Shown one piece after another: positions 1 to 12,010 of a stretch of DNA of 64,000 nt. How positions within the stretch are numbered: position 1 is the first letter of the stretch; each line of letters begins with the position of its first letter. Position numbers and translations under genes: made by a program. The DNA comes from Lithospermum erythrorhizon (Eukaryota; Streptophyta; Magnoliopsida; Boraginales; Boraginaceae), in assembly GCA_019722365.1 (NCBI GenBank), contig JADFUC010001873.1, positions 1 to 64,000 of the forward strand. Direction: 5' to 3'. The notes beneath the pieces are model-generated. The model saw only the letters and a program-made list of their open reading frames with translations. It was not told the origin of the DNA and made no database searches.

Positions 1-3000
1 CTAAAGAATTAAACTTTTAAATTATATAAGCTAAGACATTAATATATACATATAACAATATGATAATTAGATACTATTTGAATCCATTTTATGCTCTTTT
101 GACAGTTGCTTCATTTCTAGTAATAGACGTCTTGTTGTTTGTTTGAAGTTTAGAATCTTCATCTAGAATTTGAAAATATTCGATCTATTCAAAAAACTTA
201 CTGCTTTAAAAGTATATATGCACGAACCAATATATGGATGATGGTAAACACCTTTCCTGTTAACACTTTGTTTACCATTGACAATTTACTTCATTAATTT
301 GTTTGTGTTTTATGCATTGAATGGACCACTATGTTGGGAATTAGCATGAAATAATGCAATTATAAGAAATGTAATTTTCCTAAAATGATACTAACTGTTG
401 GTACTACCTCTTACCATTTGTTATCAATTCAACTCTTCTGACGGAGTCTTTGTGAATCAATGAATATGAAATTTTTAAATACATGTTACCTTTGAATTTG
501 TTGACCTTTTTACTTTAGAAGCACTGTTTTACTATATTTTCAAGGTGTTCCTTCATTTGTGGTACAGTCGCCCATTACTCACCATTTCAATTCTAACTGT
601 TAAAAACAAATTTGAATTTGTTATATAACTTTGTTTAGTAATATTCAATGGATGAACTAATTATAAAGTGACTACTTACTTATCAATACAGATTTCTCTT
701 TTTCTCAATTTGTTCGGCTTTTTGCATGTATTGTATACCATTTTCACATTTGCAAATGAAATCCCAATATGTCTGCAATTTCATATATTTTATTCGTCTG
801 TATGGGTATTTATTCAATGCAAATTATATATACTACCGATTGACTAATTGTCTCTTCAATGATTTCTTCAAATTTTGAAGTTGTATATCATATTTGGAAC
901 TTAAGTTCATCTCTTTGATTTAAAGCCAATGTCTTTTATTTGAATAATAGTTCTGCTTGGAAGGATTAACAAAGTCAAAATTCCTAATTTTTACTTTCTG
1001 AATTCTCCATTTGCATGACTTGGCCTCTAAAGCTCCAGCTAAACTACCAATACTCTCACTCATACAATATACAACATGAAAGACTTTAAAAACAATTACA
1101 GAATTTCTAATTTGATTTATAATTGAGTTTTTAATAAAGTTATATTGAAGGTGTTAATTTATTTACCTTTTCATCCATGAATATTATTAGATCTTCTTCT
1201 TTGATCACAGAATCTTATTACTGCATAATTTATTACTTACTTAATTATTAGCTATTGGCCCAAAATTTACTACAAGGCTCGAGATCATCAATATATTTGT
1301 GTCGATCGATTCTTTGTTACTTGTACACATCTCCTATATAAATTTTGAAAATTAAGAGCAATAAATTATGATAGACTAATTAATTCACAAGAATGTATAT
1401 AGAGGCAAATTCTCTTATCACTCAATAGTACATTATACATAATTAGTAATAATAACATTATCCAAATTATGTTTAAAAAAAGTATGTAAGATCGATAGAT
1501 ATCATGCAACAAAGCTCTGACGACCTCTATCTGCAAATCTAGTTCATCAGTGAAACCACCCTTAACAAAGCTTCTTTATACTCCTTTCTTATATTATAAA
1601 CAAACAAACCCACCTAAAGTATATTTTCGAACACCAAAACTCACTCTATATTGCATTAAATTCCATTTTAGTACTCATGTGACACTCCAAACACCAGCTA
1701 ATAATTAAAATCACTAAAAAAACCAAAACTAAATAAGATATCAAAATTCCAATCAATTCCATAAGTACCAAACAACCATGTTACATTAAAATTCAAACAT
1801 GCCCCACAAAAATCTAAGCAAGAAACAGAAAATCTAAACCAAACCCACATAATAAAACACAGTAAAAACCGTGACAAAGCTTTAAACTTTTCATATAACA
1901 AAGCTCTAATTGACCCCAATTTTTGCAATTCTAGTTCATCAGTGAAACCACCCCACAAATCTTCAAACTTTCATATTTTAAGAAGAGATGAGTTTTTTGG
2001 TACCTGAAATATTAATTATCAACCAGCGGAGAACCTGTCAATACATCAAAATCAAATTTTTTAGGTGAGTTTCAAAGTAGAGAAATTTAATTAATTAATT
2101 GCTAATTTTATCTTGAAAGTATAATGCAGTCAAATTTAATTGTCTATCTGCCTCAATATATAGACGTATTGTGCCTTTGGTGTCTGAGTTTGATATGTGT
2201 TCTACTTCTTTGTAGCTGGATTTGATTAGGAGTAGTGTTCTTATTTCCTTCTGTTTCTCTTTGTTTTGATTTTATCTTGTATATCTATGTGATGTTAATC
2301 TATATTTTAGCACTATGAGTTTCAATACCTTTTGATACCATTAACAGAAGTTGTTTGAGGTTTTTGAATAAACATGGTAATCAATAATTTGATGTAATAC
2401 TACGTCACTCTCTTGTTTTAATTTGTTGTATTATAATAATATAGATAGTATTCCATATCACCTAATCTTATACTATTATCTTTTTTCATAATACGATTGC
2501 TAGATAAAATTATTTATTAATAGACAGAAAATTATAATGGAAATATAAAAGCTACAACGAAAACGTAAAAAATTACATCGAAATCAGAATAATCTAACTA
2601 CATGAAATGTTAATTTTCCCAGACAATCATCTAATATGAATCTGATATAAAATTGAGGGAGATAATATAATCCGTAATATTTACTCAACATATTTACAAG
2701 CAATCATAAAACTCAATATTAAAGTGGTGAACGATGACATTAATTTATCATATAGATACTCTAAAAAAAATCATATGAAATCCACATTAAAACTCAAGAT
2801 TAAAATAATTGGGAGAATACATATAAAGTTTAAAAATTAAAACAAAATAACTATCTATTGAAGAAATTGAACGAAGATTAATGTTGAATTGTGAACATGG
2901 CCTCTAAAAATTGGTATCTTGATGGTACACAGTTGTCACATGTTTCAGAGATCCTTGTCAACTCTCTTATTTCACCTTTCAAAAAAAATGAAAATGTTAG

Positions 3001-3094
3001 TTAATATTGGATTTGTATTATGGCGAACATTTTGATGCATTAGAATACAAAACACCCTTCAATATGTGTATAACTTTAATTTTTATGGTGATAA
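1..3094. other. AT-rich intergenic DNA without a recognisable gene
   Basis: No reading frame here resembles a known family. The stretch is AT-rich with frequent stops. The only structure I can support is a pair of similar segments at about 1511-1563 and 1899-1955, listed separately. Confidence 0.5.
1511..1955 (-). repeat. Two direct copies of an exon-like segment
   Basis: Segments 1511-1563 and 1899-1955 share the core tctagttcatcagtgaaacc and the flank caaagctct. On the - strand both encode a similar peptide, GGFTDELDLQ in the left copy and GGFTDELELQ in the right, each followed by a matching RALL motif. The right copy reads on as KLGSIRALLYEKFKALS. Conservation at the protein level suggests duplicated exon fragments of an unidentified gene. 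I do not recognise the family, and no complete gene surrounds them. Confidence 0.4.
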
Positions 3095-5701
3095 TGTAAG
3101 GAATCTAATTGCCCTGGGCCTACGCCTGAAAAGGAGACTAATTATAATCTGAACACTGTAGCCACCATATCACGACGACTGGCTTTAAAGCGACTATGCT
3201 TTATCCAAAAATGCGATTTACAATTAAATTCTGTAAAAATAGTTTTTAAAATTTACAATCCATCGTATGAGTATCTAACCAACTAACTCCATATATATAT
3301 ACAACATATCTTAAAAGACAAGAATGCCTAAAGTGCCAATCGAGACTAAATACCTGTATCCCGAATACAAAATAACCGTCGACAAGGCTAAAGTTCGAAA
3401 AATGAACACAACAATCAAGAAAAATGTCGACAACACAACAAAACGAGACTACAGATCCTCAACACCGATGCTCACCTAGCTACCGAAATATAAACTCAAA
3501 CAAATTCTCCGACTAATCCGCCTACCACAACCTGAAGAAAATGAAAAGCCAAAGTCGTATCAGTGGCGTGTCAAGCTTAGTGGTAGGAAAACTTAACACG
3601 CGGGCGAACTTAAACCATACGAAACGATACTAATATATATAAGAATAAATACGAATAAATATGTATATACCCAGACTACCTAATAAGGCCATATCATAAA
3701 AGAAGGTCGAGGCATAACATGTCAAGATATAATACAAAAGCTCACTAAGCGCATTAATAATCACCCGTAATAAAATCACAGACTCAACAACTACTATAAC
3801 TCTAGTCATCAAACCATCTATCTCTATTTCCACCAAGATACCAACCTCTAATGCCAAGCATACGTCAACTGGCCTACTCCAAGCAGAATTTTAATTCAAT
3901 CGCTAATAAACTTCTTTTACCATAAGAGATAAGTGCCAACACCAACAATGCACACAACAAAGAGGTCATAGATAATCACCTTATACCCCAAGATAAGGCC
4001 AAACCGCACTTATACCGAAGAGGCGCCAATAATAGCCACATATCCCGCAAGTGAAATGAGAGTCACCTAACCCCTAATCATCCCAACTATAGGGTCATAT
4101 CCTAATACTCAGGTCACCTCAAAGTCACGCATAATTCCGACCAACACCTCCCAACAACCAACTACTTTATTCCCAAACAATACCAAAGCACACATCTAAA
4201 ACGTCTCACAATCAAAAATCAATCGTAACCTTCTAAGCAGCCACGTAAAATACGTAAGCAAAGGCCACGAAAACACGTAAATGCCACAAGCCCATTGCAT
4301 CACAAAACGTAGTCGAGAGTTCAAGATATTACTACCAAGCAAATCTTCAACGCCACAAAATCCAATCACATAATCATATCACGGCCTCACAATAAACGAA
4401 TCACACATAATCATACAAACAATGACACGATAATTTCACATAATCATATTATCATTAAACGATTAATGCTTCGGGCTTAATAAATTTAAAGTAAGTACGT
4501 GAATGAAAGAACCATGATAAGTACTCACCTCTCCCTAGCTACCACAAAATCCTCATGAGATCACAATCACCAGATTCCGCCCTTCCCACGATCAACGCCA
4601 ACAAAAACACCCGAAAGCATAATCAAAACCTACTACTATACTTCAAGGTTTCTAGAAGATACATTACCAACTCTAAGGAACGATTGCTAAACTGTCTAAA
4701 AATGACGAATCAAGACAACGTAAATAACAACTCGCCTGACACAACCCAATCGCCCCCTCCTCTAAAAATTTCCACCTTATCACTTTAATATTTCAAATCA
4801 ACTTATAAAGCTCATCTATTTAACCCTCAAGTCCATAAATAATAACCTATACTCCAAAATCTCAATTACTACCTAACTTACCAACCATACTTTCAACCTA
4901 ACCCCTCTAATCGATCATAAATCACAATTTAACCTTACAACAACTGGGCAATAAGGTCCCAATTTAAACCTCCTACACATTTAAGAGTCTTATAAAGTCA
5001 AACATCAAAGTCAACTAATCTAGAAAAGTCAACCTATCACCATAAACCTCAAACAACATCTTAACTCATGAATTAACTACTTATATTCATCATACTACCC
5101 ATAACAAACTTAGAAACACAATTAAATTCAATTTATACCAAAAGTCAACAAAATTCAAACCTACCATAACTCAACAAATATTCAAAAAGCTTCCAACTTT
5201 AACTCTAAAACAACCAATTTAGAAGTCTAAGAACTTATTATTACAATTTGGGGATTGACGAAGCAAAAGTCAACTAAAGTCAACTATGTCAAAACTCATT
5301 AAATATCTTAAAAAGATCTGAACTTTCTTACCTTAATCCGTTAAAGCATTTACGAGAAGATATTCAACCAACGATCTTCGAAATTGAAAGAACAATCAAG
5401 AGGTAAACTAAAGAAAATCTCAATGAAGTTTTAAGGGGATTCTCTGCCGCCACCATCATACATTTGCATTGTCCTTTCGCGAGACGACGCGGCCGATGCG
5501 ACGGTAAGATATTTAAGAATACTGAGTCGCTCTGCTTCTAAGAATTTCACTTTCCGCACTAAAATCTCAACGAAACCGATTCCAAACGTAGTACTTCCCA
5601 TGACATAAACTACTACCATGAATACTAGTCTCGCACATCGATTTTATTCCGAATTAATTATACTATCTCCTGTCCCACCACGAATCGAATTTTTTTATAC
5701 A
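3095..5701 (-). mobile_element. Solo LTR of a Ty3/gypsy retrotransposon
   Basis: The reverse complement of this block follows the LTRs at 33339-36094 and 39451-42174 from end to end. The shared marks include the A-run after the 5' terminus, the block around ataagacttaaatgtgt followed by gggaccttatt, the AT-rich microsatellite zone, and the 3' part with the cgactggc...gcgactat stretch. It begins TGTA and ends TTACA-like when read on the - strand. No internal coding region adjoins it, so it is probably a solo LTR left by LTR-LTR recombination. I found no matching target-site duplication. The small open frames inside it have no coding character. Confidence 0.7.
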
Positions 5702-6200
5702 AGAAGTTCAACCTTTTTTCATTTGGCGATCAAATAGTTGATTGTTCTAAGCTCGGTGTCTTCAAGTTGTTCCCGTGAATAAATATGATAAATACAATTT
5801 GATTTAAATATAATGGTATAAGAAATTTGATTCAGTTGATCCTAAAATTATAAGATTGCGGATCAATCATCACACGGTGATACATAATTGATCTAAATGA
5901 GTAATAAACAAAGAAGAACTGAGATTTGTGTGTTTCTAGAAGAGTATGCATCAATTTTTGATTGTTCATTTAATGTTATCCTTGCTAAATATGTGATGCA
6001 CTTGCATTTCTTAATTTCTAATGCTTACACCCAAATCAGAAACATATATACAAAGGAAAATATCTGATGCACCACGTATATGTTAGGAATTATGTTTATA
6101 TAATCTTAATATACTAAGTTTGCAATTATATTAAAATATTTTTCTAGAGTGCAAAAATTCATATTTATGGATTCAAGCAGTTAATATGCTTAACCTGTCT
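5702..6200. other. Intergenic, nothing recognised
   Basis: AT-rich spacer between the solo LTR and the helicase remnant. I see no gene or repeat that I can support. Confidence 0.4.
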
Positions 6201-6952
6201 TTAGAATCCGTTTGTAAACAACATTTTTTTTCCATGAGCATCCTGTACTGTCTGAAGAACATGGTTTGATGAGGACTTTGGTTGTTGCCATCGAAGTTCC
6301 TCTAGACAATGCAACATACAGTTGGCCATGTGAGAATACTGATCGTGGCAAATACACAATTTACATGTTCTATATAGTTTGACCTGAGCCTTATTGATTG
6401 TCATTGTGCTAGAGACGAATTGGAACTGTTTCTTGAAGTAGAAACGGTATCCGCTGCTTTTAGGTAATAGTGGAATTCTCGGTATAAAGACTTCTTTTCC
6501 AGCATGTGTTCCTTCTGTAATTTGTGCATGGATTAAATTTTTATTGAAGTTCTTGCAAAGCATGCGGGTTCCATTACACAATCCATCAGCGGGATTTAGA
6601 TTCCTTAATAACATGATTGGACAATTTTTCTTCAAAATCAGTTTGTGGTGGTTAATAGGAGTCGGTAGACAAAATTCTTATGTAGTAATTATGTATCACC
6701 TATTGCCTCATCAAAGCTTGTGTAATTAATTGCTTCACCTGGAAATAGTGCAATAAGTTTTTCATTCAATCTATCCACTTGGTCATTTCTTGGGGCAAGA
6801 ATAGCTCGATTGCTCATATATTCGGCCGAATGGGCATAATTTTCTATAGATGGAAATATCAAATTAATTAGCCTTTGCTCAGATTCCTCCGAACGCCCTC
6901 GCCCCAATCGGCTCTGCACCTTAAGACTCACTGACCTACCACAAACCACCAC
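6201..6952 (-). pseudogene. PIF1-like helicase C-terminal remnant (Helitron-type)
   Basis: Two - strand frames together match the C-terminal part of plant PIF1/Helitron helicases. The upstream piece (6952-6689) has the block NRAILAPRNDQVDRLNEKL and PGEAINY. The downstream piece (6635-6201) has CPIMLLRNLNPADGLCNGTR, then HAGKEVFIPRIPL and the motif TMTINKAQ. In intact proteins the last motif continues as GQT and leads to the final helicase motif. Here it runs into VKLYRTCKLC, and the FSHGQLY-like block is decayed. A stop and frame change separate the two pieces, and the Walker region is absent. This is an inactive fragment, probably from a Helitron because such helicases are amplified that way in plants. 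I did not find Helitron ends. Confidence 0.75.
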
Positions 6953-7264
6953 TTATTTTCCACATTTTCCTCATTCACGCTTCACTCCAGAAATCCCACG
7001 CTTAACATCGAGCTCTTATGTGACGCAGCCTTCCGAAAAGGCATTTATTCGATTGGCTGAAAAGAACAATCAAATCATATCAACATATCACACAATAATA
7101 CTTTTTACGGTCGAGATACACCTCCTCATTGTCATATGGAACTATCATTTGTTGTGGTAGTTAAATGTTACCTTCTGCATCAGTTGGCTCTTCTCCGCTG
7201 CCAACTCGTAGTAAAAACTTACTGAATTCCATATCTGATATTGCTCTCATATTCTGCGATAATG

Positions 7265-7560
7265 TGAATTTTTCAAAGTGAGGTTAAAACAAGTTCAAAA
7301 TTGAAAAGTCAACTATCAAAACTAGAAATTGGACAATCTTTAAGTTTGGGTTCAAAGTAAATTAGGTTAAAAATACAATGTTTTGATATATTTATCATCA
7401 AATACTATACCCCACATACAAAAAATACTCATCCAAAATTAAAAAATCCAACCATCAAAATTATAAAGTGGACAATCTTTTTGTATGGGTGTACGTAGTA
7501 TTTGGTGATGAATATGTGGAAAGACAGTATACTCATCAGTAAATATAAGATGGAGAAGAA
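7265..7560. repeat. MITE-like inverted pair
   Basis: The segment contains gacaatctt twice (about 7320 and 7470) and two facing copies of a ggtatttggtg-type block. The left copy is the reverse complement of the right. The same sequence family recurs in intron 1 of the ATAD3 gene. It looks like two inverted copies, or the palindromic body, of a Stowaway-like MITE family. Confidence 0.4.
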
Positions 7561-8230
7561 CTTGATTTGCAAGGCTGAAAAACATTTCTTGAAAGTTTGA
7601 ATTCAGTAGCAAATGTTGCCCAAAAAGGTGTCATGGTTTGGTTTGGTTCTTTTGGAGAATAGGATTGCAAGAAATAACAAAAATAAAGAGACAATCCCCA
7701 TGATTATTAGGCAAATGAAGAACATTATACAAGTAAAAATTACCTCCTAAAACGTAACATTAGAGACATAAAAAATTTGACAGCTTTAACTTTTGGAGGA
7801 CTGATAAGTATAGCATCAATATTAAATTTTAAGTAAACAAATAAAATGATGTTTAGATTGAAGTTGCTTGATCATGTACCCTTCCCTCTAAATTCTTCAA
7901 TGTGAGAGAAATTACCTAGTTGTATGAAGTCTAAAAGACCAAAATCTGTGGGCTTCAGTATTGAATCAACTTTGGGTGACTTCAAAAGAAAATTCTACAA
8001 GGAAAAAAAAATACATATGAAATTCAATATAAACCAAATTCAACTTAATTTCACACTTCCTATTACAAGTGCATGGGAATATATACAAGAACTTAGTTAT
8101 GAGTTGCTTGAAGAATAAGAAAAATGTGATGTTTTCGACCCAAAAACACATTTGTAACTTCAAAAAAGAAGAAGAAATAAGAGATTATGGACGTTGAGGG
8201 GTTTGGAAATATAAATGATGATAAGTACTG

Positions 8231-8328
8231 GGGAGTTAAAAAGGAAAAAAAGAAGACTTATTGCAATATGAGAGAAAGTAGGGAGTTAAATAGAAAAAAG
8301 AAGACTTATTGCAATATGAGAGGAAGCT
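8231..8328. repeat. 50-bp tandem duplication
   Basis: Two adjacent copies begin gggagttaaa at 8231 and 8281. Both contain agaagacttattgcaatatg and differ by a few bases. A related fragment (agaagacgtattgcaa) lies near 8655. The surroundings (6953-8880) are otherwise AT-rich with no gene that I recognise. Confidence 0.7.
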
Positions 8329-8879
8329 TATGGAACTGAGATAATTGTGAAACTACCATGTACGTTGTGATTCTCATATCATTACAAAGATAGGGTGTCT
8401 AGTCAAGGTTTTTTCTCATCATTATTCCAAAATATAATGATTAATGTATAGGATTAAAAAAGCTGTTTTGATCATTAGAAAAGTTATATCATTTTTGAGT
8501 TATTATTTCTTGAGTTATTATTAAAAAGTTAAATCGTTTGAATTATATTTGAATTATTATTTCCATTCTTTTTCAGTTATTATCAAGAGTAATTGGCACG
8601 GACTTTTAGCAGCGCCTCTAATACCCCTCCTTCACTTGACCTATAACCTCAAAAAGAAGACGTATTGCAAGTAGTTATATCATTTTGAGCTGAAAGGTTA
8701 TACACACTAACATATAGTGTTGTTTGGGGTGAAATGACTATTTTGCCCTCCTTCTATTTGGTAATGGTAGTAGTTAGAAAGTTTCATTAAGCGGCAAATT
8801 GTTACTCATTAAAAAACTTAGTATTCTGTGCGTATTATTTTGATATTATTTTTCTTCAACTTTGAAGGATTATTATGCT

Positions 8880-9702
8880 TGTGCAATCCTTGATTTTAGG
8901 CTTATTTTGGCATGTTTTCCAGCCACCACGCGTGTTACCAAGCGGTTCCTAAATATTTAACTTAGAAATTCCAGAACGTTTCTCTTACATTTTCTGCTTG
9001 TGCCTGAAAGGGAACGTGGGATGACGATTGCCTGGGGGGGTATTTATAGTTTCGCCTCAAATGCCGCCTGACGTACGGCTGATTTCAAAGTGATCGCGAT
9101 CTTAACCGGCCGAATTTGAGGCAACATTTGGACCGCCGATGATTTGAAAATTACTGATCACCAAGTAATGTATTTGGGCCATGAAAAGAAGCGTTAGGAT
9201 TCATTTTAGGTCAAAAGTATTTTCTATACTGACTGGATCTTTTGGAGCCTTGATACTGCACTCAATGCGACTTCGGAGTTGCCGGGATTTAATCCACAAA
9301 ACTTGGTGGAGATCTTTGATTTTGGTCCACAAATCTCAGAGTTCCTTTAAAACCCGTACTATGTAGCCTTCATTTCAGCCACGGCCTTCTCGGTTCGTCC
9401 TGCTTGGGCTAATTTACTGATAAAAATTAGGTTTTCAACCCTAATCTTATCTCACTTTAACGGCGGCTATCTTCTCGGAACCCTATTTCGGTTCACCCAA
9501 TGCAAAACCCTTATTCTTTAATTTCATTAATCCTGGGGCTTATTCTACGGAACCCTGCTCGTCCGAGGGTCTGATTTTAATTTGTATTTAATCGAACCTA
9601 ATTAGCCACGTGACATTTTTTAAGGGTCTAACCTTAATTAATTTGATTAATTCGCCTTTAATCAATTTAATTATATTTTTCATAAATCTTTTGATGTCTA
9701 CA
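8880..9702 (-). mobile_element. Partial Tat-lineage gypsy LTR
   Basis: Read on the - strand from 9702, the segment starts TGTAGACATC and parallels the LTR at 27292-28828, which starts TGTAAACAG. Shared features are the same AT-rich opening with ttaattaaat, a block around gggttcc...aataagcccc, and a TATA-type core promoter. That promoter is actataaatacccc here (about 9034-9050) and catataaaccccc in the other copy. The left boundary is uncertain. This is probably a truncated or solo LTR. Confidence 0.5.
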
Positions 9703-10292
9703 ATGAGTATAGCTTAGTCGCATTTGAAAGTCAGATCAAGCGATTACAAGTACGGATCGCTTCGGTTTTCGAAAACTAACCGAACCTATTTCATCGATTC
9801 TCTCAAAGGCCAAATCTAAATCGGTTCGCTCGTTAAGCTTTAGTTTTGAGACAATTTTATGTTTGTCAGCTACGAACTCAAAATTAAGCCTCTAACATCT
9901 AATCCATATATAATTAATAACCTTTAAGATTACATATACAATCTACATAATATTCAATATATAATACCAATTCTTTTACATATTTTGGTATTCCATATTA
10001 TTAGTTTCGTAAATATTTATATATATCTTGTCCATTATACCAATAATCTAACAAAGTTGGTTAAATCTAACTTTAAACAATACACGCAAATACTACAAGA
10101 TCATCGAAAAGGGATAATAAATGAAAAATAGAGAAATCTACATAAAATTTAAATCGGTTCGGTTCGTTATTTAAAGGTCGAACCTAAATTAGTTCGGTTC
10201 TCTCTCCGACGAACCTAAATCGGTTAGTTCCAAAATTTCGGGTTATTTTCGTTCACATCGATTCGCATCGTCGTATTTTGTGCACACTCTTA
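9703..10292. mobile_element. hAT-like non-autonomous element, CGGTTCG family (truncated left)
   Basis: The subterminal regions are full of short motifs of the type aaatcggttcggttcg in both orientations. The right end is TGCACACTCTTA, an hAT-Ac style terminus. The body from about 9900 (tacaatctac, cattataccaataat, gcaaatactacaagatc, ggataataaatgaaaa) closely matches 46100-46461. The left end seems cut by the LTR ending at 9702. No transposase is present, so it would depend on a source elsewhere. Confidence 0.55.
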
Positions 10293-10304
10293 TACGTGAT
10301 TTTA

Positions 10305-10700
10305 ATCGGCGAGGATATAAATGGAATTTACTTATTTTCAGAAAAATGATCAAATAAAGAAAGAAAAATATACTCCTACCTTCCTAAATATGATGAATTT
10401 TTGATTTTTTGATATTTTTAATTTTTTAAGTTTGACCTTAAATATTTTGTTCATATTGCATTTAATCTTTTAAATATTTTTATTTGATTAATAAATAATT
10501 TTTTTTAGTATGTTTGTTTTTATATAATTGTTATTCATTAATTAAAAACATAATTATTACGATAGTAGTTAACTTCATCGATAATTTAGTAGGTAATTTT
10601 AATTAAGAAGAATGTAGTTATTCTTTTTACTCATTGTTGCTGTGGAAATGTAAAAAGTGTTCCCGACAATATCACTAACTATTTTTTTTGCTTAAAATGA
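10305..10700. repeat. Direct repeat, copy 1
   Basis: This block matches 11655-12010 in order. Shared stretches are gatcaaataaagaa, a run around tttgaccttaaatattttt, tagtatgtttgtttttatat, taggtaattttaattaag and gtggaaatgtaaaaag. It is noncoding and AT-rich. The two copies flank the hairpin element at 10759-11041 and could be LTR-like ends or a local duplication. Confidence 0.65.
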
Positions 10701-10758
10701 TAATTAAAAAAATAAAAACATTTTGAAACAGAATTAGGTTAAATGAAAATCCAAAATA

Positions 10759-11041
10759 GAAGGAAAGTATGATGAAAGGAAAACAAATCCGCAGTGTATC
10801 ATCTATATATGCCGTAAAAGGAAAACCCACTAAAAAGAATCGATCATATTTTCTTGCTTGTCCATTACCTAGATAGCATAGAAATAGTCTACACTGTATT
10901 CAATCATTATTTTCTTGCTTGTCATTAAGAATAGTAGTACTTCATTTTTTATGTGGATTTTCCTTTTTAAGGCATATATAGATGATATCCTCCGAATTGG
11001 TTTTCCTTTTATCATAGTTTTTTTGTATCATACTTCCTTCG
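10759..11041. repeat. Long inverted repeat (hairpin MITE-like)
   Basis: The left arm (about 10759-10842) contains gaaggaaagtatgatgaaag and tatcatctatatatgcc. The right arm (about 10942-11041) is its reverse complement with small indels. The roughly 100-bp spacer carries ttttcttgcttgtc twice, and a third copy sits just outside at 11046. This is a foldback or MITE structure with no coding capacity. Confidence 0.65.
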
Positions 11042-11219
11042 GCTTTTCTTGCTTGTCCATTATTCCACATTATTCCACATAGTTCAAAGTTTAGTATATG
11101 TGCAGGCCGTACAACAACTGATGATCACATAAATGCAAATTATATTATACATTACAGCCTACAGGGGGCTACTTCAATTAATTTGAAACAACAGAGTATA
11201 GCTTAGTAGTACTAGATAG

Positions 11220-11645
11220 GGACAAGGATTCCACATCCTGAATCATCCCAACCTACCTCGACGGTCCGAAACTGATCCAAAATTCGATCCGTGATCCAAA
11301 CCATCCTGATCCAAACCTGATCCAGACTGCTGACCAAATGATCCTAGATTTAAAAATAAATAAATAAAATAAAACCTATTATTCAACCAAGTTAATCATA
11401 TTTTTTCAATTATATTTTTGGTATTCAATTGTTGGCTTTTTTGTGTGTAAATGAGTTTAATTCATGTAAATGAGTTTGATTTGTGTGTATTTTCATGAAT
11501 AGGTTTAATTTTTTGTATTTTCTAATTGTTATTTTTTATTTTCGATACTATTGATCTCGAAGTTTCTGACATTCTGAATATCTGAATCAAGATATCGGAT
11601 ACTTTATCTGATCCGATGGACCTAAACCTCTGATCAACAAAGACT
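11220..11645. mobile_element. hAT-like non-autonomous element, GATCC family
   Basis: The left part has clustered motifs such as cctgatccaaacctgatcc, the right part has the complementary form atctgatccgatgg, and the middle is AT-rich. This is the layout of short-motif subterminal repeats in plant hAT elements. The exact termini and a target duplication are not clear. Confidence 0.35.
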
Positions 11646-11654
11646 ATATATATA

Positions 11655-12010
11655 TATCAAGTATGCGAGGAGTGATATAACAAATTTAATTATTTTCTTT
11701 AAAACGATCAAATAAAGAACGTAAATACTTAATACCTTTCTAAAATATTGTTCACTTTAACTTTTTGATATTTTAATTTTTAAATTTGACCTTAAATATT
11801 TTTGTTTGTGTTGTATGACCTTAAATATTTTTATTTAATTATTAAATAATCTTTTAGTATGTTTGTTTTTATATAGTAGTTATTTATTGATTAAAAAATA
11901 TAATTATTACTCATCGAGTAGGTAATTTTTAATTAAGATGTAGAATAATTGTTATTGTGGAAATGTAAAAAGCTCTAGTCAATGTTATTAATTTTTTCAA
12001 AACCACAAGT
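11655..12010. repeat. Direct repeat, copy 2
   Basis: Second copy of the block at 10305-10700, with several small indels and one internal partial duplication of gaccttaaatattttt. Noncoding. Confidence 0.65.
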
